Below are positions 17,037 to 25,663 of a stretch of DNA of 64,000 nt, in pieces. Position numbers and translations under genes: made by a program. The DNA lies in assembly GCF_023370075.1 (NCBI RefSeq), contig NZ_CP097150.1, forward strand, positions 62,001-126,000. Reading direction: 5' to 3'. How positions within the stretch are numbered: the first letter of the stretch is position 1; each line of letters begins with the position of its first letter. Source of the DNA: Deinococcus sp. QL22. Its GTDB lineage: Bacteria; Deinococcota; Deinococci; Deinococcales; Deinococcaceae. Under the pieces are notes generated by a model. That model searched no databases and was not told the origin of the DNA. It saw only the letters and a program-made list of their open reading frames with translations.

Positions 17037-17909
17037 ATGTCAAGAGTGCTGCCCATCGCCGTCGTGCAGGACGCACCGAGATTGCCCACCGAGCCTCTAC
17101 AGAAATTTAGCGAATCGGTGGAAACGTTGGTCAGGTCTTTTCCCCAGACTCAACTCCTGATTTATCCCGAACTGCACCTGTTTGGAAACGCGCCGGGCCA
17201 TGCCGAGCTGAACGCCAGCGCCGAATCTCTGGACGGCCCGCGCATCAACACACTCGCGCAATTGGCGGGCGACTTGGACGTCTGGCTGGTGCCGGGCAGC
17301 GTGTGCGAACGGGGGCCAGCGGGCCAGCTCTTTAATACGGCAGTTGCCTTTTCGCCGCAGGGCCAACTGGCCGCCTCCTACCGCAAGGTGTTTCCGTGGC
17401 GGCCTTACGAACCCTTTGATCCAGGCGACCGTTTCGTCACCTTCGAGATGCCCGGAATCGGCACGGCGGGATTTTCGATCTGTTACGACGCCTGGTTCCC
17501 GGAAGTGACGCGGCATCTGGCGTGGATGGGGGCCGAAGTGGTACTGAACGTGGTCAAGACGACGACCTGTGACCGAGCGCAGGAAGTGGTAGTGGCGCGG
17601 GCCAACGCCATCGTCAATCAGGTCTTCGTGGTCAGCGTGAACTGTGCGGGGCCGACGGGCACAGGCCAGAGCGTGATCGTGGATCCCGAAGGGCTGGTGC
17701 GGGCCTCCGCTTCCGGCGCAGACTGCACAGTGTTGACCGACGTGCTGGACATGGAGCATGTGGGACGGGTTCGCAAGTACGGCACGGTGGGCCTCACGCG
17801 CCCCTGGAGTCAATTTCAGCCGGGGGACGCTCCGCTCAGGCTGCCGCTGTACGGCGGGCAGATCACGCCAGAGCGCTGGACGCCAGAACGTGACCGCTTG
17901 CCTGAATAA
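17037..17909 (+). CDS. Carbon-nitrogen hydrolase (nitrilase superfamily amidohydrolase)
   Basis: A 290-residue cytoplasmic enzyme with the Glu-Lys-Cys triad: Glu in LIYPELHLFG, Lys in SYRKVFPWRPYEP and Cys in GFSICYDAWFPE. Such enzymes hydrolyse amides or carbamoyl groups to an acid and ammonia; lack of nitrile-specific features suggests an amidase. It is the last gene of the rightward group, behind a hairpin. Its presence suggests that the imported compound, or an intermediate, contains nitrogen. ATG 17037 follows a GGAGAG site. Confidence 0.88.
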   Translation: MSRVLPIAVVQDAPRLPTEPLQKFSESVETLVRSFPQTQLLIYPELHLFGNAPGHAELNASAESLDGPRINTLAQLAGDLDVWLVPGSVCERGPAGQLFNTAVAFSPQGQLAASYRKVFPWRPYEPFDPGDRFVTFEMPGIGTAGFSICYDAWFPEVTRHLAWMGAEVVLNVVKTTTCDRAQEVVVARANAIVNQVFVVSVNCAGPTGTGQSVIVDPEGLVRASASGADCTVLTDVLDMEHVGRVRKYGTVGLTRPWSQFQPGDAPLRLPLYGGQITPERWTPERDRLPE

Positions 17910-18049
17910 GTACAGTGGAGCTACCTCCGTGTTGCGCACTTGAAGAAACGCCTTGAGAACGCGTTGAGAATCAAGGCGAATTGATAACCGACAGCGTCGA
18001 CATTCGACTCTGGGCTGTAAAACACCGCCAGAATTCGAGCAGCTCAACC

Positions 18050-18100
18050 TTCACGCCGTGGCATCACTGCAAGTCCGTCCAGCTTTTTGGGGGCACTCCA
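18050..18100 (-). mobile_element. Solo terminus of an IS3-family element
   Basis: Read on the minus strand from base 18100: TGGAGTGCCCCCAAAAAGCT, then GGACGG and later GGCGTGAAGG. The terminus at 2132 has the same TGGAGTGCCCCC, CTGGACGG and GGCGTGAAGG blocks. No transposase remains here. It cuts off the adjacent GAF gene. Confidence 0.5.
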
Positions 18101-18495
18101 CACCGCAAAGCCCCTACCGATCAGCTCCGTAACCGCATGCTGGGTCTGCTGAATCAGAGTGTTGGACTCCGTTTCCTGACTGCGGGCCAGTTGAGCAAAG
18201 CGTTCCAAGGCCAAGGTGCGGGCTTCGAGCTCCGTGTTCTGGGTGGCCAATCTCCGGGCCTGCTCGGTTCGCTCCAACGCGAGATTGAGGCCGCGCCCAC
18301 GGCACGGAAGACGGCCCGGTCGCGCTCCGCACAGTGGTGGTGTCTCAGGCCGAGCGAGAGAATGGCCTGAACCTCGCCCGCCAGCATCAGCGGGTAGTTG
18401 GTGACGGCGCTACAGGCCCCGGAAGGCTGGATCTGACCCTGGGCGGCGTCCCAAAGGATCACAACCTCGCGGGCGTTCTCCGCGGGGCGTGTTGA
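18101..18495 (-). pseudogene. GAF-domain sensor protein fragment
   Basis: The minus strand encodes ENAREVVILWDAAQGQIQPS, LAGEVQAILSLGLRHHHC and AERDRAVFRAVG, typical of the second half of a GAF domain. After a one-base frameshift near 18290 it continues LNLALERTEQARRLATQN and a coiled coil, like the linker of bacterial phytochrome-like or histidine-kinase sensors. It then runs into an IS terminus at 18100. The 5' part of the GAF domain and any output domain are missing. Family assignment is by pattern only. Confidence 0.5.
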
Positions 18496-18579
18496 CCCGG
18501 GTGCTCAAGCTCAGACCCTTAAGAAATGTGGGCTGGCGTGACGCATCCAATCCACTACGCAGCGGGGCATAGTAGAAGC

Positions 18580-19416
18580 ATGTCAACTGCCAGCGCGAAA
18601 GTGGAGCGGGCCAGCCAGCAGGTTGCGCCGGGCCTAGAAGCTCTGGCCCGTTTCGGGTATGCCAGCAAGGGCGTGGTGTACGGCACGGTGGGCGTTCTGG
18701 CCCTGAATCTGGCGCTGGGAAGTGGGGGCACCACCACTGATAGCAGAGGAGCTTTGCTGCGTTTGCAAGACCTTCCGGGAGGCAGCGTCGTGCTGTGGCT
18801 GCTGGTGGTTGGTTTGGTCAGCTACGCGCTCTGGCAACTGCTGCGGGCCATCCTGGATCCAGAACACCAGGGGACGCAGGGCAAAGGACTGGTTAAACGC
18901 ACAGGGTATCTGATCAGCGGCGGCGTTTACCTGACCCTGGCTGTGTTCAGCGCCCGCCTGGCCGCCCAGGGTAGCGCCCCCCGCGACCAGAACAGTGAAG
19001 CCCAAGCCGCCTCGCAGGTGCTGCAACTGCCGGGCGGCCAGCTGCTGCTGGGCCTGGCTGGTGTGGCGCTACTGGCGGTCGCGGCCAACGAGCTGCACAG
19101 TGCATACGGGGCCAAATTCATGAAGCGTATGGCCCTGACCGACAGAGGCGCGCAGTACCAGGGCACCCTGAAACGCATCGGCCAAGTGGGGGTTGCGGCG
19201 CGCGGTCTCATCCTGAGCATCGTGGGCATCTTTTTGCTGGTCGCGGCCTGGCGGGATCAAGCCAGCATCGTCATCGGCACCTCCGAGGCGATGGGTTGGC
19301 TGCGCGAACAGACCGCCGGACAATTCCTGCTGGGGGCAGTGGCACTGGGAACGCTGTGCTACGGCGTGTGGTGCATTATTCAGGCCCTCTACCGCCGTAT
19401 CAAAGTACTGGGCTGA
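18580..19416 (+). CDS. DUF1206 family membrane protein
   Basis: A 278-residue integral membrane protein made of three repeats of a two-helix unit. Each repeat starts with a similar phrase: LARFGYASKGVVYGTVGVLA (about 24-43), LVKRTGYLISGGVYLTLAVF, and IGQVGVAARGLILSIVGIFL. Six membrane helices result. Function is unknown for the family. ATG 18580 fits the conserved start of the first repeat; an upstream frame to 18526 is not supported. It stands alone between decayed sequences and appears intact. Confidence 0.85.
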   Translation: MSTASAKVERASQQVAPGLEALARFGYASKGVVYGTVGVLALNLALGSGGTTTDSRGALLRLQDLPGGSVVLWLLVVGLVSYALWQLLRAILDPEHQGTQGKGLVKRTGYLISGGVYLTLAVFSARLAAQGSAPRDQNSEAQAASQVLQLPGGQLLLGLAGVALLAVAANELHSAYGAKFMKRMALTDRGAQYQGTLKRIGQVGVAARGLILSIVGIFLLVAAWRDQASIVIGTSEAMGWLREQTAGQFLLGAVALGTLCYGVWCIIQALYRRIKVLG

Positions 19417-19500
19417 GGCCAGCTGGGCACCGTATTTCCCGTGCGCTGCGGACGGTAGGATTCTGGTGCGACGGAGTCCCTTTGACCGCCGCGTTGGCCT

Positions 19501-19526
19501 TGTGACAATCCGTGTGGATTGTCACA
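19501..19526. terminator. Perfect hairpin downstream of the DUF1206 gene
   Basis: TGTGACAATCC (19501-19511) and GGATTGTCACA (19516-19526) form an 11-bp stem with a GTGT loop. It lies 85 bases after the DUF1206 stop, in a 180-base gap before the ALDH remnant. It may serve as a terminator or as an operator-like palindrome; no T-run follows. Confidence 0.4.
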
Positions 19527-19600
19527 GCTGCGCAGCAAAGCCAGGAGCGAGCCCTAAGGGATGCGTGTTGCTTCATCTCGCTCGCACCCATCGCTGAGCC

Positions 19601-20715
19601 TCAGCGCACAGTCATGCTCAGGTATTTGGTGGTCAGGTATTCCTGAATCCCCTAGGGGCCGCCCTCTCGCCCATAGCCGCTTTGCTTGACGCCGCCGAAC
19701 GGGGCCTGCGCAGTGCTGGGAACGGGGTCGTTCATGCCCACGATGCCGTATTCCAAAGCCTCGGTAATGCGGAAAGCCCGGCCCAGATTCTGAGTCCAGA
19801 GGTACGCGGCCAGCCCAAATTCGGTGTCGTTCGCCGCCTGCACCGCTTCTTCTTCGGTGTCGAAGATCAGCACCGGAGCCACCGGGCCAAACGTTTCTTC
19901 GCGCATCAAGACCATGTCGGGTGTCACGCCGGTTAATACGGTGGGTTCAACATACAGGCCTGCCCTGACTGCGCCGCCCGTGGTTACGTGTGCACCCTTG
20001 TCCTGCGCGTCCTGCACGTGGCGCTGCACCTTCTCCAGCCCCTGCTGATCGACCAATGGCCCGATCTGGGTGCTGGCGCCGAGTGAATCGCCCACTTTCA
20101 GGGCAGCCACCGCGTCTGTCAGCTTGCGGGTAAATTCCTCGGCAATGCCGCGCTGCACGTAAATTCGGTTGGTGCAGACGCAGGTCTGCCCGGCATTGCA
20201 GAATTTGCAGGCGATCACGTCCGGCACCGCCTGATCGATGTCGGCATCGTCGAAAATCAGGTAGGGCGCATGGCCGCCGAATTCCAGCGACACACGCTTG
20301 AGGGTCGGCGCGGCCTGTGCGGCCAGCAGCCATCCCACCTCGGTGCTGCCAGTAAAGGTGATTTTGCGGATGCGGGCCTCCTGCATCATCACCTGCGTAA
20401 CGGGAACGGGGTCGGAGGTGGTCAGCACGATAAAAGTGTCTGCCGGGCCGCCTGCTTCCGTCCACAACGCCTGCATTTTCAGGGCGGTCAGTGGCGACTG
20501 CTCGGCGGCCCTCAGGATGATGGTGCAGCCTGCCACCAGTGCCGGGGCGATTTTGCGGGTCGCCATGGCCGCCGGAAAATTCCATGGGGTGATGGCGTAG
20601 ACGGGGCCGACGGGTTCATGTGTCACGAACAGCCATTTGTGCGCCGACTGACTGGGCATGGTGCTGCCGAAGATCCGCTTGGCTTACTCAGCGTACCACT
20701 CGATTCTGGCGGGCA
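19601..20715 (-). pseudogene. Aldehyde dehydrogenase (succinate-semialdehyde dehydrogenase-like), degraded
   Basis: About 350 of the expected 480 residues remain. Conserved pieces include YAITPWNFPAAMATRKIAPA, FTGSTEVGWLL, LEFGGHAPYLIFDDAD, the catalytic Cys region FCNAGQTCVCTNRIYVQ and EETFGPVAPVL. Two in-frame stops are visible: TAA within EWYAE-stop-AKRIFG near 20685 and TAG at 19652-19654 within GREGGP-stop-GIQEYLTTKYLS. The first 130 or so residues are gone; beyond 20715 the sequence is unrelated. GABA/succinate semialdehyde dehydrogenases give the best pattern match. An ATG at 20659 could still start a 335-residue product lacking part of the NAD domain, but this is unlikely to work. Confidence 0.8.
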
Positions 20716-20956
20716 GGAGTGGCGCTGCTCAGCCTGAACCAAGATGACCGTGACCAGATGGAGGAGGCGTCGACTACGGCACCTACCCGGCTCGTTCAAA
20801 CTGCACCCGCAGGCTGGCTGAGCACGGGCGAAACCAAAATGGAGGCCGCTGAGGTGGCAAGCCTTCGTCTCCACTTCATATCGTGCAGTTTTGGAGAAGC
20901 TCCAGTCTTCGGGGGGGGCGGTTACGCTGAAGCGAATGACGGTTATGCTGAAGCGA
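20716..20956. other. Junction sequence with possible IS-end trace and a tandem duplication
   Basis: On the minus strand around 20860-20915 there is CCCCCCCCGAAGACTGGAG followed later by GAGACGAAGGCTTGCCA, resembling the inner part of the IS end at 2132 (CCCCCCGAAAACTGGAC...GAGACGAAGGCTCGCCA) but without TGGAGTG. Next to it, GGTTACGCTGAAGCGAATGAC and a near copy stand in tandem (about 20919-20960). No gene recognised. Confidence 0.35.
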
Positions 20957-21289
20957 ATGAGCGTGCCTAAGGCTGAACTGAAGCAGGGTTTGATCTTCAT
21001 TGCGCGTAACATCGCCACCATCGTGTGGGTCGGCTGCGCCCTCTTCGGGTTCATGTGCCTCGGCGCATTTCCTATCACTTTGGGTCATGCAGCCTTAAGT
21101 GCGTGGCAAGGCGACCTTCCCCATGCCGCCCAGTATCTCGGAGGCGCACTCCGGGCTCTGTTGATCGCTGTGGCCCTGCTCATGCCCGTGGTGTACGTCT
21201 ATCGGTGGTTTGGGCGGGGCGCCGAACAGACCTCTTTGAAGGTTAGATTAAAGAGGGCAACTCACGGTCAATTCGGCCCGCATAACTAA
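20957..21289 (+). CDS. Small two-helix membrane protein, unknown function
   Basis: About 110 residues from ATG 20957; the frame is open from 20891. Two hydrophobic segments are visible: IATIVWVGCALFGFMCLGAF and ALRALLIAVALLMPVVYVYR, with a basic tail (KVRLKRATHGQ). No family recognised. The start is uncertain because three ATGs lie in a tandemly duplicated stretch and none has a strong ribosome site. Confidence 0.5.
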   Translation: MSVPKAELKQGLIFIARNIATIVWVGCALFGFMCLGAFPITLGHAALSAWQGDLPHAAQYLGGALRALLIAVALLMPVVYVYRWFGRGAEQTSLKVRLKRATHGQFGPHN

Positions 21290-21486
21290 GTAGGTCGAAG
21301 TTAACCGATTGATTTACCGAGCGAAGCGAGTATTGAAGAAAGTACCTTGCACTGGAAATAAGCTCGTAGAGCCGCTTGCGGAGCGGTTCTGGTAGTGTCC
21401 CGGAAGCGAAATGCGGGCCGCGCCTGTTCATGACGACTGTCCGTTTTCTTGTGGTGTGATGCAGTGGGCCGGGCTACCATCCCGTT

Positions 21487-22014
21487 ATGAAACTCCTTGC
21501 CTTAGGCGTTGCGCTGCTCTCCAGTGCGGCTCTATCGAGTACGCTGCTGGACTTTCAAGCCAGTGAGCCTGCTTGGTATGCCCGCAACGATACCGTGATG
21601 GGCGGCGTCTCCAACAGCCGCGTGCGGGTCGGCGGCGGCGTGCTTCAGTTCACGGGTCAGGTACGATTAGAGAATAACGGCGGATTTTCCGGCATTCGTT
21701 CCAACCCCGCCCCCTTTGACCTGAGCCAGTTTTCAAGCCTGACACTGCGGGTCAAGGGAGACGGCAAGCCCTACGCCCTGCAACTTGGCACCAGCACCTC
21801 TAACGGCGTCACGTACCGCAACGAATTCAATACCGTGGCAGGGCGGTGGATCGAGGTCACGATTCCGCTGAACTCGCTGAGGCCCACCCGCTCGGGCGAA
21901 CGGGTCGCGGGGCCGGTACTCAATCCCGGCAAGGTGGTGTTTTTTGGCCTTGTGATCGGCAACAACCGCGCCGAACGGTTCGCGCTGGAAGTGGACTGGA
22001 TCAAGGGGCAGTAA
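21487..22014 (+). CDS. CIA30-family (complex I intermediate-associated-like) exported protein
   Basis: A 175-residue protein with a cleavable-looking signal peptide (MKLLALGVALLSSAALSS) and a CIA30 jelly-roll domain covering the rest. Key phrases: YARNDTVMGGVSNSRVRV, GGFSGIRSNPAPFDLSQF, LRVKGDGKPYALQL and an ending FALEVDWIKGQ. Eukaryotic members help assemble complex I; bacterial ones have no firm function and may bind carbohydrate. It is monocistronic. A 197-base gap with a small hairpin (about 21369-21390) precedes it. Confidence 0.85.
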   Translation: MKLLALGVALLSSAALSSTLLDFQASEPAWYARNDTVMGGVSNSRVRVGGGVLQFTGQVRLENNGGFSGIRSNPAPFDLSQFSSLTLRVKGDGKPYALQLGTSTSNGVTYRNEFNTVAGRWIEVTIPLNSLRPTRSGERVAGPVLNPGKVVFFGLVIGNNRAERFALEVDWIKGQ

Positions 22015-22890
22015 ACAGGAGGCAGTGAAGACCGGCTTTCATTCCCCATCACCGCACCCTCAGCTCCGGAGAGCCTGGCCCACTGTTTTTTACATCCGGC
22101 GCTGTACCGAAGGATGCGGAATGGATACCTGCTGGATACGAGGTCACCCCCTAGACTGAACTGGAGACTGAGCGCGATGTCTGATCATTCAGAGAAAGCG
22201 GGGCGACAGACGTTATTTCAACGGGCTGAGCCCCTGATGCTTTCGGACTCCGGGCAGACTGAAACGTTGCTGCTGAACCCCCTGGCCTGTGCCCGCGCCG
22301 CCCAAGATCAGCCCGACGAAGCCCTCGCCTTGGTGGTGCTGCGGCGTACGCGACATCGGTTTGGCGGCCATACCCAAGCGGCCCGGTGACACGTTCTCTG
22401 AGCCAGCACAATTCAAACAATTCATGCGGATTCCGGTTGAAAACGCCCTATCGCAGGGTTCGTATGGGGCACCTGCAAACCCTATTGAATGAGCGGCAAT
22501 TGGCTCAACTAGGCTGGAAGGAGGAGGTGACGGGGAGAACGCTCCCGAACGAATTTGAAGGATTGTTGGGCAAATTAGAGCTGGTTGTACAGACCAAAAT
22601 CAAACGCTCTTAACGTTAAGAGCAGAGTGCAACTTGAGGCGATCATTGGGAACCCCAGCTTGCTCTGAACGCCAACGCTTTGAAGCCGCAGGATCGTGTT
22701 GTCGAGATAAACAGCGCTCTGGGCACCGTGGGGCCAGCAAAATCAAGGTGAGCCACATGCGGCGGGAATGTGATGATTCGCAGACACTTAATAAGGTTCC
22801 GAATGTCATCCCAAACGTCTTTGGTAGAAAGTGTCGAAAAGCGGGGAAAAGGTAGACGGCGGGCGATCAAATCCTGTCCGGCAGTCTTAT
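22015..22890. other. Region without a recognisable gene
   Basis: Several short open frames (for example 22176-22389 plus and 22643-22870 minus) match nothing I recognise and lack good ribosome sites. The stretch lies between the CIA30 gene and an IS4-type element and is probably decayed coding or mobile sequence. Confidence 0.4.
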
Positions 22891-22899
22891 GAATTCAAG

Positions 22900-24070
22900 C
22901 TCTGTACCGGACAACTTCACTTCAAGCGGTGCCCGATGCATGAAAAGGAGTAGTCAGCAGCTGGATCAGTCCGCCTGACTCCGGCAGATTCCACCGCAGG
23001 GCATGGCAGAGCCGTTCGGCGCCCTACCGTACGAGACCCAAGGCCGCTCGGCCCTGGGCCTTCACCTTGACCTTGAGCTGAGTGTGGATCCACACGCTCA
23101 CCCGCAAGCAACTGACCCAGGCGAGGATGACCAGCCCAAAGAGGCGTTCCAGGCGCTCGGGGCGAGTGATGCCCGTGCGCTCCACATCAACGCCACGAAC
23201 CTTGAGGCTGGCGAACGTGCATTCCACCGACCAGCGCGCCCGATACAGAACACATGTGTCCCAGACGTTGAACTCCGTAGCGATCACGACCTGCATGACC
23301 TCGCCGTACACCTAGGCGTTCTCCGCCAGGCACCGCACTTCTGCGACCTTGAGGTCACCGAACCACTCATCCACGCGCAACTCGTCGATCATGGCGTTCT
23401 TCCGGATGCGGATGGCCCGCTTGATGCTCTTCCGTTTCAGGAAGCCAAACCATTCCCCGCCGATGAACTCCCGGTCGGCAACTCAGCCCTTCCAGCGTCC
23501 CACTGGAAGGGCCTTCAAGGGTGGTGAAACAAGTTGAAGGCGCTTCGCAGTGTCGCTGTGTCCATCGTGATCCAAGGCGATCCAGACCAGAGGCACCGTG
23601 TACCCGTGCAGGACAACACCGAGCACCAAGAGATTGAGCGGTGATTCTCCGCGTTCCCATGTCGTGCGATCTAGGCTAAGCAGCCGTTTCCCGGAGGGCA
23701 GCAGGGCCAGGAGGAACGTGAGGAAGACCGACTCGGTCAGTTGTGGGTCCTGGCATCCACGTTCCACCCGGCGTTTCTTCGCTTCTGGAGAGCTGGCTCC
23801 AGGGCGATGGGTGCAGAGATTGTTCTGGTTCACACTCTGGGCAGTGCCCATCGCGAGGATGACGTCCACGACACGCTGCAGCGTGTCGTACCGGAGGAAG
23901 GGAACGCAGGTTTTGAAGTGGCGCGTGAGTTCGGTACGCTGAAGATCGGCGGGTTTTGGAGTCGTCACACACCCAAAACACCGCCGTTTTTCATACCGCT
24001 TCGCAACCATTCATACGTTTATAGATTCCTCGTTCAGCACAGCCTCAATCTGAAGTTGTCCGGTACAGAG
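22900..24070 (-). mobile_element. IS4-family element with 20-bp perfect inverted repeats, inactive
   Basis: Left end CTCTGTACCGGACAACTTCA (22900-22919) is the exact reverse complement of the right end (24051-24070). Flanking 9-mers GAATTCAAG (22891-22899) and GAATTCAGG (24071-24079) differ at one base and look like an aged target duplication. Length is 1171 bp. The single transposase gene is interrupted by three stop codons. Confidence 0.85.
22922..24010 (-). pseudogene. IS4-family transposase with three in-frame stops
   Basis: One frame of 363 codons runs the full length with stops at 23483-23485 (TGA), about 23312 (TAG) and about 23021 (TAG), and no frameshift. The DDE parts remain: LSLDRTTWERG (first Asp), VADREFIGGEWFGFL (second Asp) and YRARWSVECTFASLK, which is the Y-(2)-R-(3)-E-(6)-K signature of the IS4 family. 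Only point changes separate it from an intact transposase, so inactivation seems fairly recent. Confidence 0.85.
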
Positions 24071-24079
24071 GAATTCAGG

Positions 24080-24580
24080 AGAACCGGACACCGTTCGTGG
24101 AAATCTTCATCTGTTCACTAATTGGACAAGACATAATTCAATCAAGTCTTCACTTGTTAACTCCCCCCAATCCCCCCCAACAGCGAGCTAAGTTAGTAGG
24201 AGACCCCACAGAGTTGATCCACTGCGGTCATCACACTAATCAAGACTCATGTTGACCTCACTTCATTCATGATTCATGTACGGCCTCTGTTTTCACTGAG
24301 CAAGAGCGCTTTATTTGTACTGAAGAGTTAATTGATTCCTGGCGATGCCATCCACAGAGAAGAGACGGTGAGTGGCCGATCAGATGGCATCACTGCGGAT
24401 GAGCAAAGACGGCGTCCCAGCCGAATACACACCACACGACCGCCTTAGGCGGCAAGACCCAGACTCCTCCACCACGTTCTCGACGTTGTGGAGAGAGCCA
24501 ACCTGTGGCTTGCCGTATCCAGGCCGCGTCCTCTCACGACAGGCTGCCCGCGGCAGTCCGGTCACACTCAAGGAGCCGTT
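24080..24580. other. AT-richer intergenic region upstream of the MHYT gene
   Basis: About 500 bases, clearly richer in A+T than the surroundings at 24100-24350, without a recognisable gene. It probably holds the promoter of the MHYT gene. A small hairpin (CCGCCTTAGGCGG, near 24440) and a second one (ACGTTCTCGACGT, near 24475) are present; no riboswitch class was matched. Confidence 0.4.
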
Positions 24581-25366
24581 ATGGATGACATGCAACATCT
24601 CTCCCACACCTGGAACTGGGGGTACATCGCCCTCTCCTACGTTATTGCGGCGTTCGCCTCATATATTTCACTGGAATTGGCTGGCCGCATCGGCAACCAC
24701 CGAGATGGGCGCAAACGGCGACTGCTCGCTCAAGGGGCGCTTCTCGGCTACGGCATCTGGGCCATGCATTTCGTCGGCATGTTGGCCTTTGATCTGAACG
24801 CGTTGGTTCAGTACAACTTGCTCCTGACTGTGGTCTCAGGCTTGGCCGCCGTCGCTTTTATCACGGCAGCCCTGTTTATCGTCGATGTCAGCACACCTAC
24901 GCTGGGCCGCTTTCTCACCGGTGGCGTGGTGGCGGGCTTCGGCATCAGCGTCATGCACTACGCCGGCATGATGGCCCTTCAAACCGGCGGAGCTTCCACA
25001 TACCTTGCTTTCCCGTTCATCCTCTCGGTCATCATCGCTATTGCCGCCGCTACCGTCGCTCTGTTCCTGTTTGCTCAGGTCAACAGTGAACGCGCCCTGC
25101 AACTGCCCAAAAGAACGCTGCTCAACCTCAAAGTGGGGGCTGGGATGGTCATGGGGGCGGCCATCGTGGGCATGCATTACACCGGAATGGCAGCCATCAC
25201 CTTCAGCGCTGTGTCCACGGCCTTGCAGACCACCGTATTTGCCACAGACACCACCGTTTTAAGCATTCTAATCTTGTTCGCGACCTTCCTGGTCTTGGGC
25301 CTAGCATTGGTCTATATCGTGACTGGCAACGATGACAGGCCATTGGTGGGCAGAAGCGGGGACTGA
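24581..25366 (+). CDS. MHYT-domain integral membrane sensor (stand-alone)
   Basis: A 261-residue protein with about seven membrane helices. The three MHYT motifs are MHFVGM, MHYAGM and MHYTGM, in helices near residues 64, 125 and 196; these His/Met residues are thought to bind copper and sense O2, CO or NO in this family. Unlike most relatives it has no GGDEF, EAL, kinase or HTH output domain: it ends about 10 residues after the last helix. ATG 24581 follows AAGGAG at 24570-24575. It may signal through a partner or have a direct membrane function. Confidence 0.88.
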   Translation: MDDMQHLSHTWNWGYIALSYVIAAFASYISLELAGRIGNHRDGRKRRLLAQGALLGYGIWAMHFVGMLAFDLNALVQYNLLLTVVSGLAAVAFITAALFIVDVSTPTLGRFLTGGVVAGFGISVMHYAGMMALQTGGASTYLAFPFILSVIIAIAAATVALFLFAQVNSERALQLPKRTLLNLKVGAGMVMGAAIVGMHYTGMAAITFSAVSTALQTTVFATDTTVLSILILFATFLVLGLALVYIVTGNDDRPLVGRSGD

Positions 25367-25487
25367 TATTTCGGAGGTTCAACCTATCCTGCAAGGTTGA
25401 GAAACCCAAGATTTCCGCCTTGGCGTGCCACCATCAACATAGATTCTCTGTCCGAACCAATGCAGTCAATTCACGCTGATATAAGAC

Positions 25488-25531
25488 CACCGCCGATTGA
25501 ATTCCAACACAACGGGATTCAATCGGCGGTG
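25488..25531. terminator. Long hairpin between convergent MHYT and livM genes
   Basis: CACCGCCGATTGAAT (25488-25502) and ATTCAATCGGCGGTG (25517-25531) pair perfectly over 15 bp with a 14-base loop. Its place between convergent genes suggests a bidirectional terminator. No clear T-run follows on either side. Confidence 0.6.
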
Positions 25532-25663
25532 ACTTTGGCCTTGCCCACTCCCTCCCTGCGCGCTGTTCCAGTCAAGGGTGAGGCGCGAAAACACGGTGTC
25601 CTTAGGTCAGGATGGCGAGAGGTTGGAAACTGTCATAACCATTGTTCACAGGCTCTGCGTCTG

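Noticed and set aside
23024..24010. Separate small genes within the IS4 element
   Set aside because: All pieces lie in one frame interrupted by three stops and together form a single transposase.
24360..24580. Riboswitch upstream of the MHYT gene
   Set aside because: Small hairpins exist but no known riboswitch core could be matched by eye.
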